Source: Gemmatimonadota bacterium (lineage in GTDB: Bacteria > Gemmatimonadota > Gemmatimonadetes > Gemmatimonadales > Gemmatimonadaceae). Taken from it: a stretch of 64,000 nt of DNA. The position numbers and the translations under genes were made by a program. The notes under the pieces were generated by a model. That model searched no databases and had not been told where the DNA came from. It worked only from the letters and a program-made list of their open reading frames with translations. The stretch spans positions 496,001-560,000 of the forward strand of contig JADJRJ010000031.1 in assembly GCA_016712265.1 (NCBI GenBank). The letters are read 5' to 3'. Shown in pieces: positions 53,608 to 62,823 of the stretch (position 1 is its first letter; each line of letters opens with the position of its first letter).

Positions 53608-54440
53608 CATCCCTCCTGTCGCGTCGCCCGGTCCTCCTCTGCGAGGTCCCGCACGCGCCCCATGACGGCGTCGACAATCCCCTTGTAGGTGCTCCCCTTG
53701 GGCGGCAGCGCATAGTGCTCGGCGAGGTCCACCGGGGCCCCGAAGCGCACCCGTGCTGCCTTCCCCTCACGCCACGCGCGCCGCAGTTGCACCGGGACGG
53801 ACGCGTGCATCCCGGCCACGTACACCGGAATCACGATCGGACGTGCGGCGTGGATGATGCGACCGGTCCCCGGCTGGCACCGCAGGAACGAATGCTCATC
53901 CTCGTTCAGGTTTCGCGCCCCCTCGGGGTGGATGCCGATCACGTGACCGGGGCCGCGGGCGCACAAGGCGGTGAGCACGTCCAGGGCGTAGGCGTCACTC
54001 GCGGCATGGCTGGGGAGCGCGAACAGTGGCGGGAACATCGACCACATCGCGAACAGCTGGTTCAGCGCCATCCCCCGCAGCGTTTGGTAGTAGAACTGGC
54101 CGAGGACCGGGAAATACAGGCGCTTCCGCCCGGGCAGCCGTCGGTGGAGCAGCGTCGACACAACAAACATGTCGAAGTAGGTCCGATGGTTGGCCACAAA
54201 GAGGATCGCCCCCTTCGGCCACGCCTCCTCGACGTGATGCCATCCCGAATCCGCGATGCGGCCGCGCATCACCAGGTTCACCAGGGAGGCACCGTAGAGT
54301 CGCTGGCCAAGGGTCCAGAACGCTTTCATCGGTTCCCGGTTCATGAACCGGGCGACCTCGACGTGCAGGCGCTCCTTGCGGCCAAGGGTGGCGCGTACCG
54401 CCGCGGGCAACGGTGCCGTGAAGGGATCGGGGGGGCTCAT
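53607..54440 (-). CDS. PlsC-type 1-acyl-glycerol-3-phosphate acyltransferase
   Basis: The protein has 277 residues. ATG 54440 (MSPPDPFTAPLPA) is used; an upstream in-frame ATG at 54599 adds residues without homology. PlsC-type acyltransferase motif I is NHRTYFD and motif III HPEGARN. No clear signal; it acts at the inner membrane, transferring an acyl chain to lysophosphatidate or a related acceptor. The exact acceptor is not readable. Confidence 0.82.
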   Translation of the reverse strand: MSPPDPFTAPLPAAVRATLGRKERLHVEVARFMNREPMKAFWTLGQRLYGASLVNLVMRGRIADSGWHHVEEAWPKGAILFVANHRTYFDMFVVSTLLHRRLPGRKRLYFPVLGQFYYQTLRGMALNQLFAMWSMFPPLFALPSHAASDAYALDVLTALCARGPGHVIGIHPEGARNLNEDEHSFLRCQPGTGRIIHAARPIVIPVYVAGMHASVPVQLRRAWREGKAARVRFGAPVDLAEHYALPPKGSTYKGIVDAVMGRVRDLAEEDRATRQEG

Positions 54441-54776
54441 CTCCCGGTGCCCTCGGGCCGCGCAGCTTGCCGGGTGGGGTGCGCCACGAACTGACCAGTT
54501 GGCCCCAATGAGGGTCGGGTCATCGCGGTGCGAGTGGCACCCGCCGGAGAGGAGGGGGCGAAGGAGGGCAAGAAGATCACGCGGGAAATATGCGTGCATA
54601 CCATGCGCCCGTGGCTTGCCCCACTAGCGTGGATCCTGCGACCTTCGAGGGAGCGTACTGCGTGGGGCGGACGGGGCCGGTGTCCTGAGGTGCTACGGAC
54701 GTCCGGCGCGGCGAGCCCATCGCACCTGCCTGTCGCTTTCACGTACTCCTGGCCGCACTCTCCACTGGACTGATCG
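54441..54776. other. 336-bp divergent intergenic region, no gene seen
   Basis: It separates the acyltransferase and ABM genes, which diverge, so promoters for both should lie here. Two ORFs across it have no family features. I found no tRNA-like or riboswitch-like fold. A slightly A-rich patch (AGAAGATCACGCGGGAAATA, 54570-54589) is the lowest-GC part. Confidence 0.5.
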
Positions 54777-55115
54777 ATGTCGACGAAAGTGTTCGCGAAG
54801 CTGCCGGACCCGCCGTATTACGCCGTGATCTTCTCGTCGCAACGCACGGCCGGCGATCAGGGATACGGCGCAACCGCCCAACGCATGGGCCAGTTGGCAG
54901 AGCAGCAGCCCGGATTTCTCGGGATGGAATCCACGCGAAACGCGGATGGCTTTGGGATCACCGTGGCGTACTTCACGGACGAGGCGTCGATCGCCGCCTG
55001 GAAGGCCAACATGGAGCACCGGGAAGCCCAGCGGATGGGACACACGACCTGGTATGAGCACTTCGAGCTCCGCATCGCGAAGGTGGAGCGGGCGTATGGT
55101 GGGCCGGCGCGGTGA
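54777..55115 (+). CDS. Antibiotic biosynthesis monooxygenase (ABM) domain protein
   Basis: The protein has 112 residues, a single ferredoxin-like ABM domain with YYAVIFSSQRTAGDQGYG, MGQLAEQQPGFLGMESTRN and FGITVAYFTDEASIAAWKAN, followed by HREAQRMG. ABM proteins include quinol monooxygenases (YgiN) and haem-degrading enzymes; here only the fold is certain. Its stop overlaps the GTG of the next gene (GTGA), so the two are coupled. Confidence 0.82.
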   Translation: MSTKVFAKLPDPPYYAVIFSSQRTAGDQGYGATAQRMGQLAEQQPGFLGMESTRNADGFGITVAYFTDEASIAAWKANMEHREAQRMGHTTWYEHFELRIAKVERAYGGPAR

Positions 55116-56050
55116 ACTCGCGTCGCATTGCCGTCGTGGGCGCCGGCGCGATCGGCGGGCTCTTTGGGGGTCGCCTCGCGGCTGGCGGGCATGAGGTGGT
55201 CTTCCTTGCACGTGGGGCGACCCTCGATGCCCTCGCGGAGCGCGGGCTGATCGTGGACTCGCCGGAGGGCGACCTGCGGCTGCAGCCGGTCCGCTGCGCG
55301 CAAGATGCGGCCGCAGTGGGCCCGGTGGATCTGGTCCTGGTCTGCGTGAAAGCGGGTCAGGTGTCGGCGTTGGCGCCGACGCTCCGGGCGTTGATCGGCG
55401 ACGGTACCCTCGTGATCCCGCTGCAGAACGGGGTGGAGGCGAGTGGCCAGCTGGCTGCCGCGTTAGGCGAGGCCGTGCTCGAGGGGTACAGCCGGGTCAT
55501 CGCCGAGGCCGTTGCTCCGGGACACATTCGGCATGTGGCCGTCACGCCGACTATTGCCTTCGCGCCGCGCGTGGGGGCGGGGTCCCCACCGACGGAGGGG
55601 GTGCTGGCCGGCTGGGGCGAGGTGTTCCGCGGGGCGGGACTCCATGTGGAGGAGACCCCCGACGTGCTGCGCGCGTTGTGGGAGAAGTTCATGTTCGTCG
55701 AGCCGCTCGGCGCCGTGGGAGGCGCGGCGCGGGTACCGTTCGGCGCGTTGCTCGCGGTCCCCGAGACGCGCGCGTTGTTGGATGCGTGTGTCCGGGAGAT
55801 CATGGCCGTCGGCCGGGCGCGGGGCGTGTTGTTAGGCGAGGACTCGGTGGCGAGCGTGTGGCTGCGGTACGACAAGCTCGCGCCGGAGGGGACGGCGTCG
55901 ATGCAGCGCGACCTGATGGCGGGGCGGCCGAGCGAGTTCGATGCGCAGACGGCGGCCGTGTGTCGGATGGCGCGCGCGGTTGGGGTCTCGGCACCCGCCC
56001 ATGACGCGCTGTATGCCGTGCTTGCACCGCAGGCGCGTCACGCGCGGTAG
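55112..56050 (+). CDS. panE: 2-dehydropantoate 2-reductase (ketopantoate reductase)
   Basis: The protein has 312 residues. The GTG start overlaps the ABM gene stop. The NADP Rossmann motif is VVGAGAIGGLFGGRLAAGG; VCVKAGQ contains the catalytic-region Lys and LQNGVEA the conserved Asn. The second catalytic Lys lies in ALWEKFMFVEPLGAVG, and ASMQRDLMAGRPSEFD is the C-terminal signature. It reduces ketopantoate to pantoate for coenzyme A synthesis; the family also contains broader 2-oxo-acid reductases, so the substrate is inferred. Confidence 0.85.
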   Translation: MNSRRIAVVGAGAIGGLFGGRLAAGGHEVVFLARGATLDALAERGLIVDSPEGDLRLQPVRCAQDAAAVGPVDLVLVCVKAGQVSALAPTLRALIGDGTLVIPLQNGVEASGQLAAALGEAVLEGYSRVIAEAVAPGHIRHVAVTPTIAFAPRVGAGSPPTEGVLAGWGEVFRGAGLHVEETPDVLRALWEKFMFVEPLGAVGGAARVPFGALLAVPETRALLDACVREIMAVGRARGVLLGEDSVASVWLRYDKLAPEGTASMQRDLMAGRPSEFDAQTAAVCRMARAVGVSAPAHDALYAVLAPQARHAR

Positions 56051-56056
56051 CTGCGG

Positions 56057-58918
56057 CTACCGAAGGCCCCTTATGCGGTATGCATCGATGACCTGCTCTT
56101 GCTCCACGCAGGTAGCCTCTCGGCCGTTGCGCAGCACGCCGATGTGAATGCCACATGGCGCGGGAATCGCGCCAAGTGGGCGTGGCTTCCCACCCCGCGC
56201 AGACACCATGGCGAGCTCGCGCATCGCGTTCCCCCGTACGCGCGAGTCGCGAAGGGCATAGAGAATGTTCCCGTCGGCGTCCCAGGAGATCGGGATCACC
56301 AGCGTCACCGAGTCGGTAGGGACGATCTCGCGCGCAGGACCGGACGGGAGGGCAACCACGACCAGGCTGGCTCCTCCAACCACGAGCTGCCGGCCATCCG
56401 GACTCGGGACGATCCCCTCGGGCAGGTACCCCTCGTGTTGTTCCCAGAAACGGGAAACAACCTCGCCCGTGTCGCTGGCGGTCACCGCATACCGACGCAG
56501 GCGACCACGCGGATTCACGTCGAAGTCCGGCGCATACACATACCGGCCATCTGGGCTCCAGGCCGCGGGAAACCCGAAGCTGATGACGTTGGATCCCCGC
56601 GGCTGACTCGGCTTTCCCAATCGCGTGACCTCACTGCTACGCACGTCGACGACAATCCACTCGGCGCCGCGGCCAGGCGGGACGTGACGCGTCACCAGGC
56701 GCGTTCCATCCGGCGACCATTGTGCGGCCATCAGCGTGCCCGGCTGAGTGGTAAGGAGGCGTCGATTCCCGCCCGCTGTATCCTGCAGGTAGAGGCTCGA
56801 ACTCCGAAGTGCCGGTAGTGCCTCGACCTGCGCGAGGACGGCGCCGTCCGGAGACAGGGCTGGAACCACGTTCACCGCACCCGTTGTCTGCGCAATCATC
56901 CGCGCCGTCTTTGCGGAATCGATGGGAATCGGAAAGCGCCAGGTTCGTGAGATGTTCTCGATGCGCGGAACGATGAGGTCGCCGTTGCGCCCCATGTCCT
57001 GTGGGACCCCGGGAAGGTCCAGTGCGAGTCGCTCGCCCCGGGGAGGGCTCGCGTCGAGGTCCAGGCGAAAGATCGAGTCCCGACGCATCGGCGCGTAGAG
57101 AAAACGGCGCGTGGGGCCGAAGTAGGCCGTGCGCGATAGTGACGCAAATGCCCCGCTGGTGTCGGCCGGCGTGGTAGCGAACACCACTACGCGGTCGCCG
57201 GTCGCGTCCAACCGTGAGATGCGCACCGTGGAGTCCGGAAGGCGAGACGCGAGCACGAGCAGGCCCTCCGCGACACCACCCGCGAGCCAGACGACACGTT
57301 CCCCGGCGTCCAGCGATACGCGCACGCTGTCGCCGAAACCGCCGCGTCGCACCTCGGCGATCGTCACCGTGAGGGTGTCAGCCGGGGTGATGCCGCGTCG
57401 AAGGTTAAGCAGTGGGCCGGGGGATGGCTGGTACCACTGGCCCCCGCGCGATGTGACCCAATCGGGCTGGGAGCTGCTGCCGTCCGCGGTTGCCATGAAT
57501 GTCGGCGGTTCACCCGGTCGGTAGGTGACGAGGGTCGAGTCGTCGAGCCAGGACAGGAATCCCGGGGCCGCCCTGCCGACACGGCGGGCGGTGCCTTGCG
57601 GCATCGTCTGGATCCACAATTCACCGCCATCGCGACGGAACGCGAGCTGCGACCCGTCCGGCGAGAGCCGAGGTTGGCTGACCGTGCCGGCATTAGTGAT
57701 TCGCTCGGGCGCGCTCGGCGCGAACGCCGGCGTGCGCCCGATCCACCACCAGCCGGTGGCCGCCACACCGAGGACGCCCAACAGTGCCGGCAGCTGCCAA
57801 CGCCTTCCTCGCCCGACCCGTCGGACCGGGGCGCGCGGCGCGGCCCCGCTCGTGACCTGGTCCAGCTCTTCGAGAAGCGCGGCCGCCGTCAGCCACCGAT
57901 CGTTCGGCGCCTTCGCGAGGCACCGCATCACCGCATCCGCCAGCGCCGTTGGGACGTCGGGTCGGACGGCCTGCAGCGACTCCGGCACCGCCGTCAGGTG
58001 CCTCATGAACAGCTGCTGCATCGACTCGCCCGTGAACACGGGCCGCCCGGCCAGCATCTCCCACGCCATCGCCCCCACCGCATACAGGTCCGTGCGCGCG
58101 TCGATCGCCGCCGACCCCTCGATCTGCTCCGGGGCCATGTATCCGGGACTGCCTAACGCCACACCGACGCTCGTCGCGGCGTGCACGCTCGTCCCCGAAC
58201 TCGCGATCGCCTTGGCAATCCCGAAGTCCGCCACCCACGCTTGCCGCCCCGCCAGCAACACGTTGTCCGGCTTGATGTCGCGGTGCACCAACCCCTTCTC
58301 GTGCGCGTGCGCCAGCGCTTCCAGCACCGATCGCAGCAGGCGGCGCACATCCTCCACCGGGAGCGCCCCCTCACGGCGCATCCGCGCGCGCAACGTCTCG
58401 CCCTCGATGAACGGCATCACGTAGAACAACGCCCCACCCGCCTGCCCGGAGTCCAGCAAGGGCAGGATGTTCGGGTGCGTCAGGTTCGCCGTGAGCCGGA
58501 TCTCCGCGAGGAAGCGCTCGGCCCCCAGTACCGACGCCGCGTCCGGCCGGATGACCTTGATCGCCACATCGCGCCCGTGCCGGGTGTCGCGGGCCCGAAA
58601 GACCGTCGCCATCCCCCCACGGCCCACCTCAGCCTGCAACTCATATCCTGGGGCCAAGGCGCGCTCCAGCTCCGCGCGCTGATACGTCGCGGTGCTTCCG
58701 TCGACCATCCGCCCGACCAGTGAGTCCAGTGAGGTCGGCGTGTCGAGAAAGCCGCGCCGGTCGAGGGTCCCCTCGCGCGCCAGCAAGCGCTGGAGTTCGT
58801 CCGCAATGGTGGGCGACTCCTCCCGCAGACGCATCAGCCAGGCGGTGCGCTCCCCGGCCGGCATGTCGATCGCCTTGTCGAGGAGCGGTTGCACCTGGTT
58901 CCAGAGGGCCTTGTCCAT
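56057..58918 (-). CDS. Transmembrane Ser/Thr protein kinase with C-terminal beta-propeller
   Basis: The protein has 953 residues. An N-terminal ~85-residue helical domain precedes the kinase. Kinase motifs: glycine loop V98-GRGGMATVF, Lys121 in AIKVI, HRDIKPDN with Asp214, DFG at 231-233 and APE near 262. A single membrane helix spans ~374-393 (WQLPALLGVLGVAATGWWW). The extracytoplasmic part is a PD40/TolB-like propeller with repeated SPDG motifs (PRLSPDGSQLAF, QWSPDGTRLV, AWSPDGRYVY). It probably senses an external signal and phosphorylates the ECF sigma factor encoded upstream. Confidence 0.93.
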   Translation of the reverse strand: MDKALWNQVQPLLDKAIDMPAGERTAWLMRLREESPTIADELQRLLAREGTLDRRGFLDTPTSLDSLVGRMVDGSTATYQRAELERALAPGYELQAEVGRGGMATVFRARDTRHGRDVAIKVIRPDAASVLGAERFLAEIRLTANLTHPNILPLLDSGQAGGALFYVMPFIEGETLRARMRREGALPVEDVRRLLRSVLEALAHAHEKGLVHRDIKPDNVLLAGRQAWVADFGIAKAIASSGTSVHAATSVGVALGSPGYMAPEQIEGSAAIDARTDLYAVGAMAWEMLAGRPVFTGESMQQLFMRHLTAVPESLQAVRPDVPTALADAVMRCLAKAPNDRWLTAAALLEELDQVTSGAAPRAPVRRVGRGRRWQLPALLGVLGVAATGWWWIGRTPAFAPSAPERITNAGTVSQPRLSPDGSQLAFRRDGGELWIQTMPQGTARRVGRAAPGFLSWLDDSTLVTYRPGEPPTFMATADGSSSQPDWVTSRGGQWYQPSPGPLLNLRRGITPADTLTVTIAEVRRGGFGDSVRVSLDAGERVVWLAGGVAEGLLVLASRLPDSTVRISRLDATGDRVVVFATTPADTSGAFASLSRTAYFGPTRRFLYAPMRRDSIFRLDLDASPPRGERLALDLPGVPQDMGRNGDLIVPRIENISRTWRFPIPIDSAKTARMIAQTTGAVNVVPALSPDGAVLAQVEALPALRSSSLYLQDTAGGNRRLLTTQPGTLMAAQWSPDGTRLVTRHVPPGRGAEWIVVDVRSSEVTRLGKPSQPRGSNVISFGFPAAWSPDGRYVYAPDFDVNPRGRLRRYAVTASDTGEVVSRFWEQHEGYLPEGIVPSPDGRQLVVGGASLVVVALPSGPAREIVPTDSVTLVIPISWDADGNILYALRDSRVRGNAMRELAMVSARGGKPRPLGAIPAPCGIHIGVLRNGREATCVEQEQVIDAYRIRGLR

Positions 58919-58936
58919 AGCGGATCGCGATGAAGG

Positions 58937-59161
58937 CTAGGCCAGGAACAGCGCCATGAATCGGCGCAGTCCCGGGAGTCGGGGGGCTCGCGCGTTGGGC
59001 GCGACGTCTTCCTGGAGGAGCGCCTCGAGGGTCGCAACCACCGTGGGCGCGTCTGAGCGCAGGTCGTGCAGCCACGCTGCCCGGTCTCCTTCCGGGAGTT
59101 GCTGCATGGCGTTCACGAGCGGAGAGAGGGCGGCGCGGACCTGGGAAGCCTGGTGAAGCAT
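58937..59161 (-). CDS. 74-residue stand-alone homologue of the kinase N-domain
   Basis: The protein has 74 residues. Its sequence (LSPLVNAMQQLPEGDRAAWL, then LEALLQEDVAPNA) aligns by eye with the first ~55 residues of the kinase (VQPLLDKAIDMPAGERTAWL, then LQRLLAREGTLDR). It lies between the sigma factor gene (52 bp upstream) and the kinase (18 bp downstream) on the same strand. There is no signal peptide and no catalytic residue. It is probably a cytoplasmic partner domain for the kinase or sigma factor (inference); alternatively the remnant of a duplicated kinase. Confidence 0.6.
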   Translation of the reverse strand: MLHQASQVRAALSPLVNAMQQLPEGDRAAWLHDLRSDAPTVVATLEALLQEDVAPNARAPRLPGLRRFMALFLA

Positions 59162-59213
59162 GGGGAGCACCCGAAGTGGAGGTTCACCCCTGTCTTCGAA
59201 ATCCGACGGCCAA

Positions 59214-59744
59214 TCATGACACGCCGTCCCGTCCCATCGCGTCGCCCAGCAGCAGGCGGGCCTTCTTCCAGTCCCGCAGCACGGTGCGCTCAGATGCCCC
59301 GCGCTGCGCCGCGATCTCCGCGAAGGTGAAGCCGCAGAAGAAGTGCAGGTCCACGACCTCGGCCAGACGAGGATCCAGGGTCGCCAGCTCCTCCAGGGCT
59401 TCCCCGAGACGCGCGAGGTCGGGCTCGTCTCCGGCGGGTGCCGCGACGTCGGCGTTGGTGATCCCCGTGAAGTGGAACTCGCCCCCCCGCTTCTGGGCCC
59501 GCCGGTTTCGCGAATAGTCGATGATGATGCCGCGCATCGCCCGCGCCGCATAGCCGAGAAAGTGGCCCTTGTCCTCGAATGCCGGTGAGTGCTCGGAAAA
59601 GCGCAGGTACGCCTCGTGGAGGAGCGCGGTGGCCGACAGGGATACGTTGCCCTGAAAGTCACGAACCTGGCGACCAGCAAGCACCTTCAGCTCGCGGTAG
59701 AGCTCGGTGAAGAGCCGGTCTGGGGGGAGGGCGGCGGTATCCAT
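59214..59744 (-). CDS. ECF sigma factor, kinase-associated (ECF43-like)
   Basis: The protein has 176 residues with regions sigma2 (residues ~10-80) and sigma4 (~115-170; LAEVVDLHFFCGFTFAEIAA, the recognition helix near ASERTVLRDWKKAR). The usual acidic DAED motif of region 2.2 is replaced by VSLSATALLHEAYLRF, a trait of the ECF43 group, in which Xanthomonas EcfP is switched on by phosphorylation of a threonine by the neighbouring kinase PknS. The matching residue here would be Thr39 (inference). No anti-sigma gene is adjacent; the kinase lies downstream on the same strand. Confidence 0.88.
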   Translation of the reverse strand: MDTAALPPDRLFTELYRELKVLAGRQVRDFQGNVSLSATALLHEAYLRFSEHSPAFEDKGHFLGYAARAMRGIIIDYSRNRRAQKRGGEFHFTGITNADVAAPAGDEPDLARLGEALEELATLDPRLAEVVDLHFFCGFTFAEIAAQRGASERTVLRDWKKARLLLGDAMGRDGVS

Positions 59745-59754
59745 GGCGGCGGGT

Positions 59755-61512
59755 CTACTGCGCGCGAGCCACGCCGTCGCGCCGGGGGTCGGCGATCCCG
59801 ATCCGTCGGCCATCCTTGCGAACGAAGACGCCGTGGACGCCCCCGAACTGTATGTCCGCGACGCGAGAAAGCGGCTGGTACCCGGCGGCCACGAGACCCG
59901 CATACACGTCGGTCGTGAAGCCCGGCTCCACTTCCACGTCGCGGCGCCCTGGCGTGGACCAGATGCGTGGGGCCGCGATCGCGCGCCCGGGATCTTCGCC
60001 AAAGGCGAGGATGCGCGTGCTGACCTGCGTGATGGCCGGCTGGATGTACTGTGATCCCGCCGCACCAATCACGAGCCGCACCTGGCGCCCGTCCAGGATG
60101 ATCGTGGGTGCGATGGTGGAGTTGGAGTAGCGGTTGGGACCGCGGGTGCGTGCGTCGAGGTTGGCGGCCGATGAGTTCAGGAAGAAGCCATTGGTATACA
60201 CGCCGGAACCGAATAACACCCCCACCGTGGTGGTGGCAGACACCGCGTTGCCGTCGGCGTCCACGACCGAGAGGTGCGACGTGAGGCTTTCGCTGGTTTG
60301 GGGTTCGGTCTCGCCGCTGGAGGCCTTCAGCGCACGCGGAAGGGCCACCGGATAGGGATACGCCTCACAGGCCGCGTCGCGTGTCGCGGGCTCGTGTGGC
60401 CACGCGTCCCCTGGCCCGACGGAGTCCCGCGCCGCGCCTGCGAGGAGGGTAGCGCGTTGCGCGGCATACGCTGCACTGGTCACTCCGCGCGCCGGGACGG
60501 CCAGGACCGCGGGATCACCGCGATGGAGAGACCCGTCCGCCTGGGCGAGGCGGAGGATGCCGGCCATGGTGACGACCGCCTGGGGTCGATCGGTGAAGCC
60601 GCCGGCTCGGGTCAGCCCACTCGCTTCGGTGAGCTCGAACATCTCCAGCAGCGGGGCGCCTCCCATGGGGGGTGGCGCCGACAGCACGGTGTGGCCCAGC
60701 CAGCTCGTGCAGAGCGGGACCATGGGGGCAACGGGGTACCCGGCGACGTCGTCCGCCGTGATGAGCCCGCCAAGCGATTGGACCTCCTTCGCGAGTTGGT
60801 CGGCGATGGCGCCTGTGTAGAAGGCGTCGCGTCCGCCGTCAGCGATGCGTTGCAGCGTCGTGGCGAGCGCCGGTTGGACCAGGCGCGCTCCGGGGCGCAG
60901 GGGCTGGGAATCGGGGAAGAACAACGCGCGGGCGGCCGGGTTCCCCTGCAGCTTGGCGCGAGAGGACGCGATGGTGCGCGCCAGGAGCGGGCTCACAATG
61001 AAGCCGTCGCGGGCCAGGCGGATCGCGGGGGCAAGCACGGCGGCACGCGGCAGTTTGCCGTGGCGCTGGTGGGCCTCGAGCAGACCGGCCACCATCCCGG
61101 GGACCGCCGCGGCCCGGCCGATGCGCCGTGGATTGGCCGCGCCACTGTCCGCCTGGCCCCACGCGGGATCGCTCCCCGTGCGCGCGTAGAACGACAGGTG
61201 GTCCGCGCGTCCCGTGCGCGCGCTGTAGAAGGTCAGCGCGCCGCCCCCGCCGAGCCCGGTCTGCGAGATGTCGGTGACCGAAAGGGCGAAGGCCGTGGCA
61301 ACGGCGGCGTCGGCGGCGTTGCCGCCGGCTCGCAGCACCTCAACACCGGCCGCGGAGGCGTCGGGGTGGGAGGCGGCGACCACTCCCCGGTCACCCTCCA
61401 CGCGTTTGCCATCAGCCGGGGAGAGGTCGGCGGGGGACAGGCCGGGCGCCGCGCAGGCAAGGATGCCGGCGAGCAGCAAGGCAGGGGAACGGTGTCGGAT
61501 GGTCAGGGGCAC
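59755..61512 (-). CDS. ggt: Gamma-glutamyltranspeptidase, predicted lipoprotein
   Basis: From GTG 61512 the protein has 585 residues and begins with a lipoprotein signal (PLTIRHRSPALLLAGILAC); an in-frame ATG at 61572 is the alternative. Motifs: AGGNAADAAVATAFALSV, TGLGGGGALTFY, the processing and catalytic Thr in ESLTSHLSVVDADGNAVSAT, GFFLNSSAANLD and LVIGAAGSQYIQP. The enzyme cleaves itself and transfers or hydrolyses gamma-glutamyl groups, e.g. of glutathione. The stop is 10 bp before the sigma factor start on the same strand. Confidence 0.92.
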   Translation of the reverse strand: MPLTIRHRSPALLLAGILACAAPGLSPADLSPADGKRVEGDRGVVAASHPDASAAGVEVLRAGGNAADAAVATAFALSVTDISQTGLGGGGALTFYSARTGRADHLSFYARTGSDPAWGQADSGAANPRRIGRAAAVPGMVAGLLEAHQRHGKLPRAAVLAPAIRLARDGFIVSPLLARTIASSRAKLQGNPAARALFFPDSQPLRPGARLVQPALATTLQRIADGGRDAFYTGAIADQLAKEVQSLGGLITADDVAGYPVAPMVPLCTSWLGHTVLSAPPPMGGAPLLEMFELTEASGLTRAGGFTDRPQAVVTMAGILRLAQADGSLHRGDPAVLAVPARGVTSAAYAAQRATLLAGAARDSVGPGDAWPHEPATRDAACEAYPYPVALPRALKASSGETEPQTSESLTSHLSVVDADGNAVSATTTVGVLFGSGVYTNGFFLNSSAANLDARTRGPNRYSNSTIAPTIILDGRQVRLVIGAAGSQYIQPAITQVSTRILAFGEDPGRAIAAPRIWSTPGRRDVEVEPGFTTDVYAGLVAAGYQPLSRVADIQFGGVHGVFVRKDGRRIGIADPRRDGVARAQ

Positions 61513-61607
61513 GCTTCCCAAACTCGGGCGGACCGCCACGTGGCGCAACCTCCGATGCGGTATTGCGCGCACGCCTCGCGGCCTGCGGGCCGTCCGGTGA
61601 CGCTACG

Positions 61608-62816
61608 TTATTGCTCGGCGAGCAAGTCCTGTCGTGGCGGGCGCCACCCGGGGACGAACCGCGGGCAGGGGGCGGCGTCGCGGGGCAGGGTGACGCTGGC
61701 AAAGCTGCCATCGCCGTACCGCGCGTCGTACAACTCAGTACTGCCGTCGGCGTTGCGGCGCCACTGCGGCACTCGGATGTACTGCATGGCCGCGGCGGCC
61801 CGGCAGTGGGTGGCGACGAGGTCGCGAAGTTCGGCCAACGGTCGGCGCCAGGCGAGGTGCCACTGGATGGTCGACGTCGACGGGCGATCGTCCGGGTCGC
61901 CGAGGGGTGGGGTGCGCGACGGTCCTGTGCAGCGGCGGGCTCCACGGACCGCCGGCACTGGCGTGACCGTGGCGCTGGTGACCACGTAGGTCGCGCGGTC
62001 GGCCGTGACGACCAGGGCGCGCAAGCAGAAGGGGTCACCCGGTGTTGGCGTGAGGACGACGTCCGTGAAGTCCTCGCCCACCGCGCGAATGACCTGACGG
62101 CGGGCCGTGCGTGTCGTCGCGAAGAACACGGCTTCGACGGCGATCCAGCCGAGGACGCCTAACGCGAGGCGGGTCGTGTGGGTCGTTCGGGCGTTGACCA
62201 GCGTCCAGCACACCATCCCGATGGTGACAACGGCGGCGACGGGGCGAGGCACCTGGCCGAGGAACCACGAGGCGGCGAGGATGGCGACGGCGGCCAGGGC
62301 GAACAGCGCACGGGTGACACGACCAGTCGCCAGGAAGTACAGGGGCGGGAGTGCCACCACCCACAACCACGGCTCGACGATAAAGATGGCGTCGCCGTAG
62401 AACCAGCCGGAGTAGACAGGCCACCACGGATGCACTCCGTAGTTGTTCGTCCAGTCCAGGACGATGTGTGACACCGTTCCCGCGAGGGCCAACCACAGCA
62501 GGGCGCGCGCGGTGGGGCGCGCGCGCGACTCGCGGCTCAAGGCGAGCGCGATGCCCCAGATCGCCAGAGCGCTGACAATGGCGAAGACCACCGTGTGGGT
62601 GTGGCCGCGATGGTGCAGCGGGTATGCGAGCTGGCCCATCCCCAGCAGGTCGCCGGAGTACACAAGGTCGCTATCCGGAAACTCCGCCGCGACAATGCCG
62701 ACGGCGATGGCGGTCCGGCGGATGGCGGGGGTGATGGCCGTGCCGCGGCGAGCGAGCGCAGCCAGCGCCCCGGCCCCCATCAAGCATCCGGCGAGGGCGT
62801 GCGTGATGTTATCCAC
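61608..62816 (-). CDS. YdjM/YbcI-like inner-membrane metal-dependent hydrolase
   Basis: The protein has 402 residues. The N-terminus MDNITHALAGCLMGAGALAA and the motif PLHHRGHTHTVVFA with further His and Asp (EFPDSDLVY, SHIVLDWTNNYG) match the YdjM family of membrane-bound metal-dependent hydrolases. About six membrane helices occupy residues 5-225; a soluble C-terminal ~170-residue domain follows (LADRATYVVTSAT-like region with beta strands). The substrate is not established for the family. Confidence 0.85.
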   Translation of the reverse strand: MDNITHALAGCLMGAGALAALARRGTAITPAIRRTAIAVGIVAAEFPDSDLVYSGDLLGMGQLAYPLHHRGHTHTVVFAIVSALAIWGIALALSRESRARPTARALLWLALAGTVSHIVLDWTNNYGVHPWWPVYSGWFYGDAIFIVEPWLWVVALPPLYFLATGRVTRALFALAAVAILAASWFLGQVPRPVAAVVTIGMVCWTLVNARTTHTTRLALGVLGWIAVEAVFFATTRTARRQVIRAVGEDFTDVVLTPTPGDPFCLRALVVTADRATYVVTSATVTPVPAVRGARRCTGPSRTPPLGDPDDRPSTSTIQWHLAWRRPLAELRDLVATHCRAAAAMQYIRVPQWRRNADGSTELYDARYGDGSFASVTLPRDAAPCPRFVPGWRPPRQDLLAEQ

Positions 62817-62823
62817 CGGGCGC

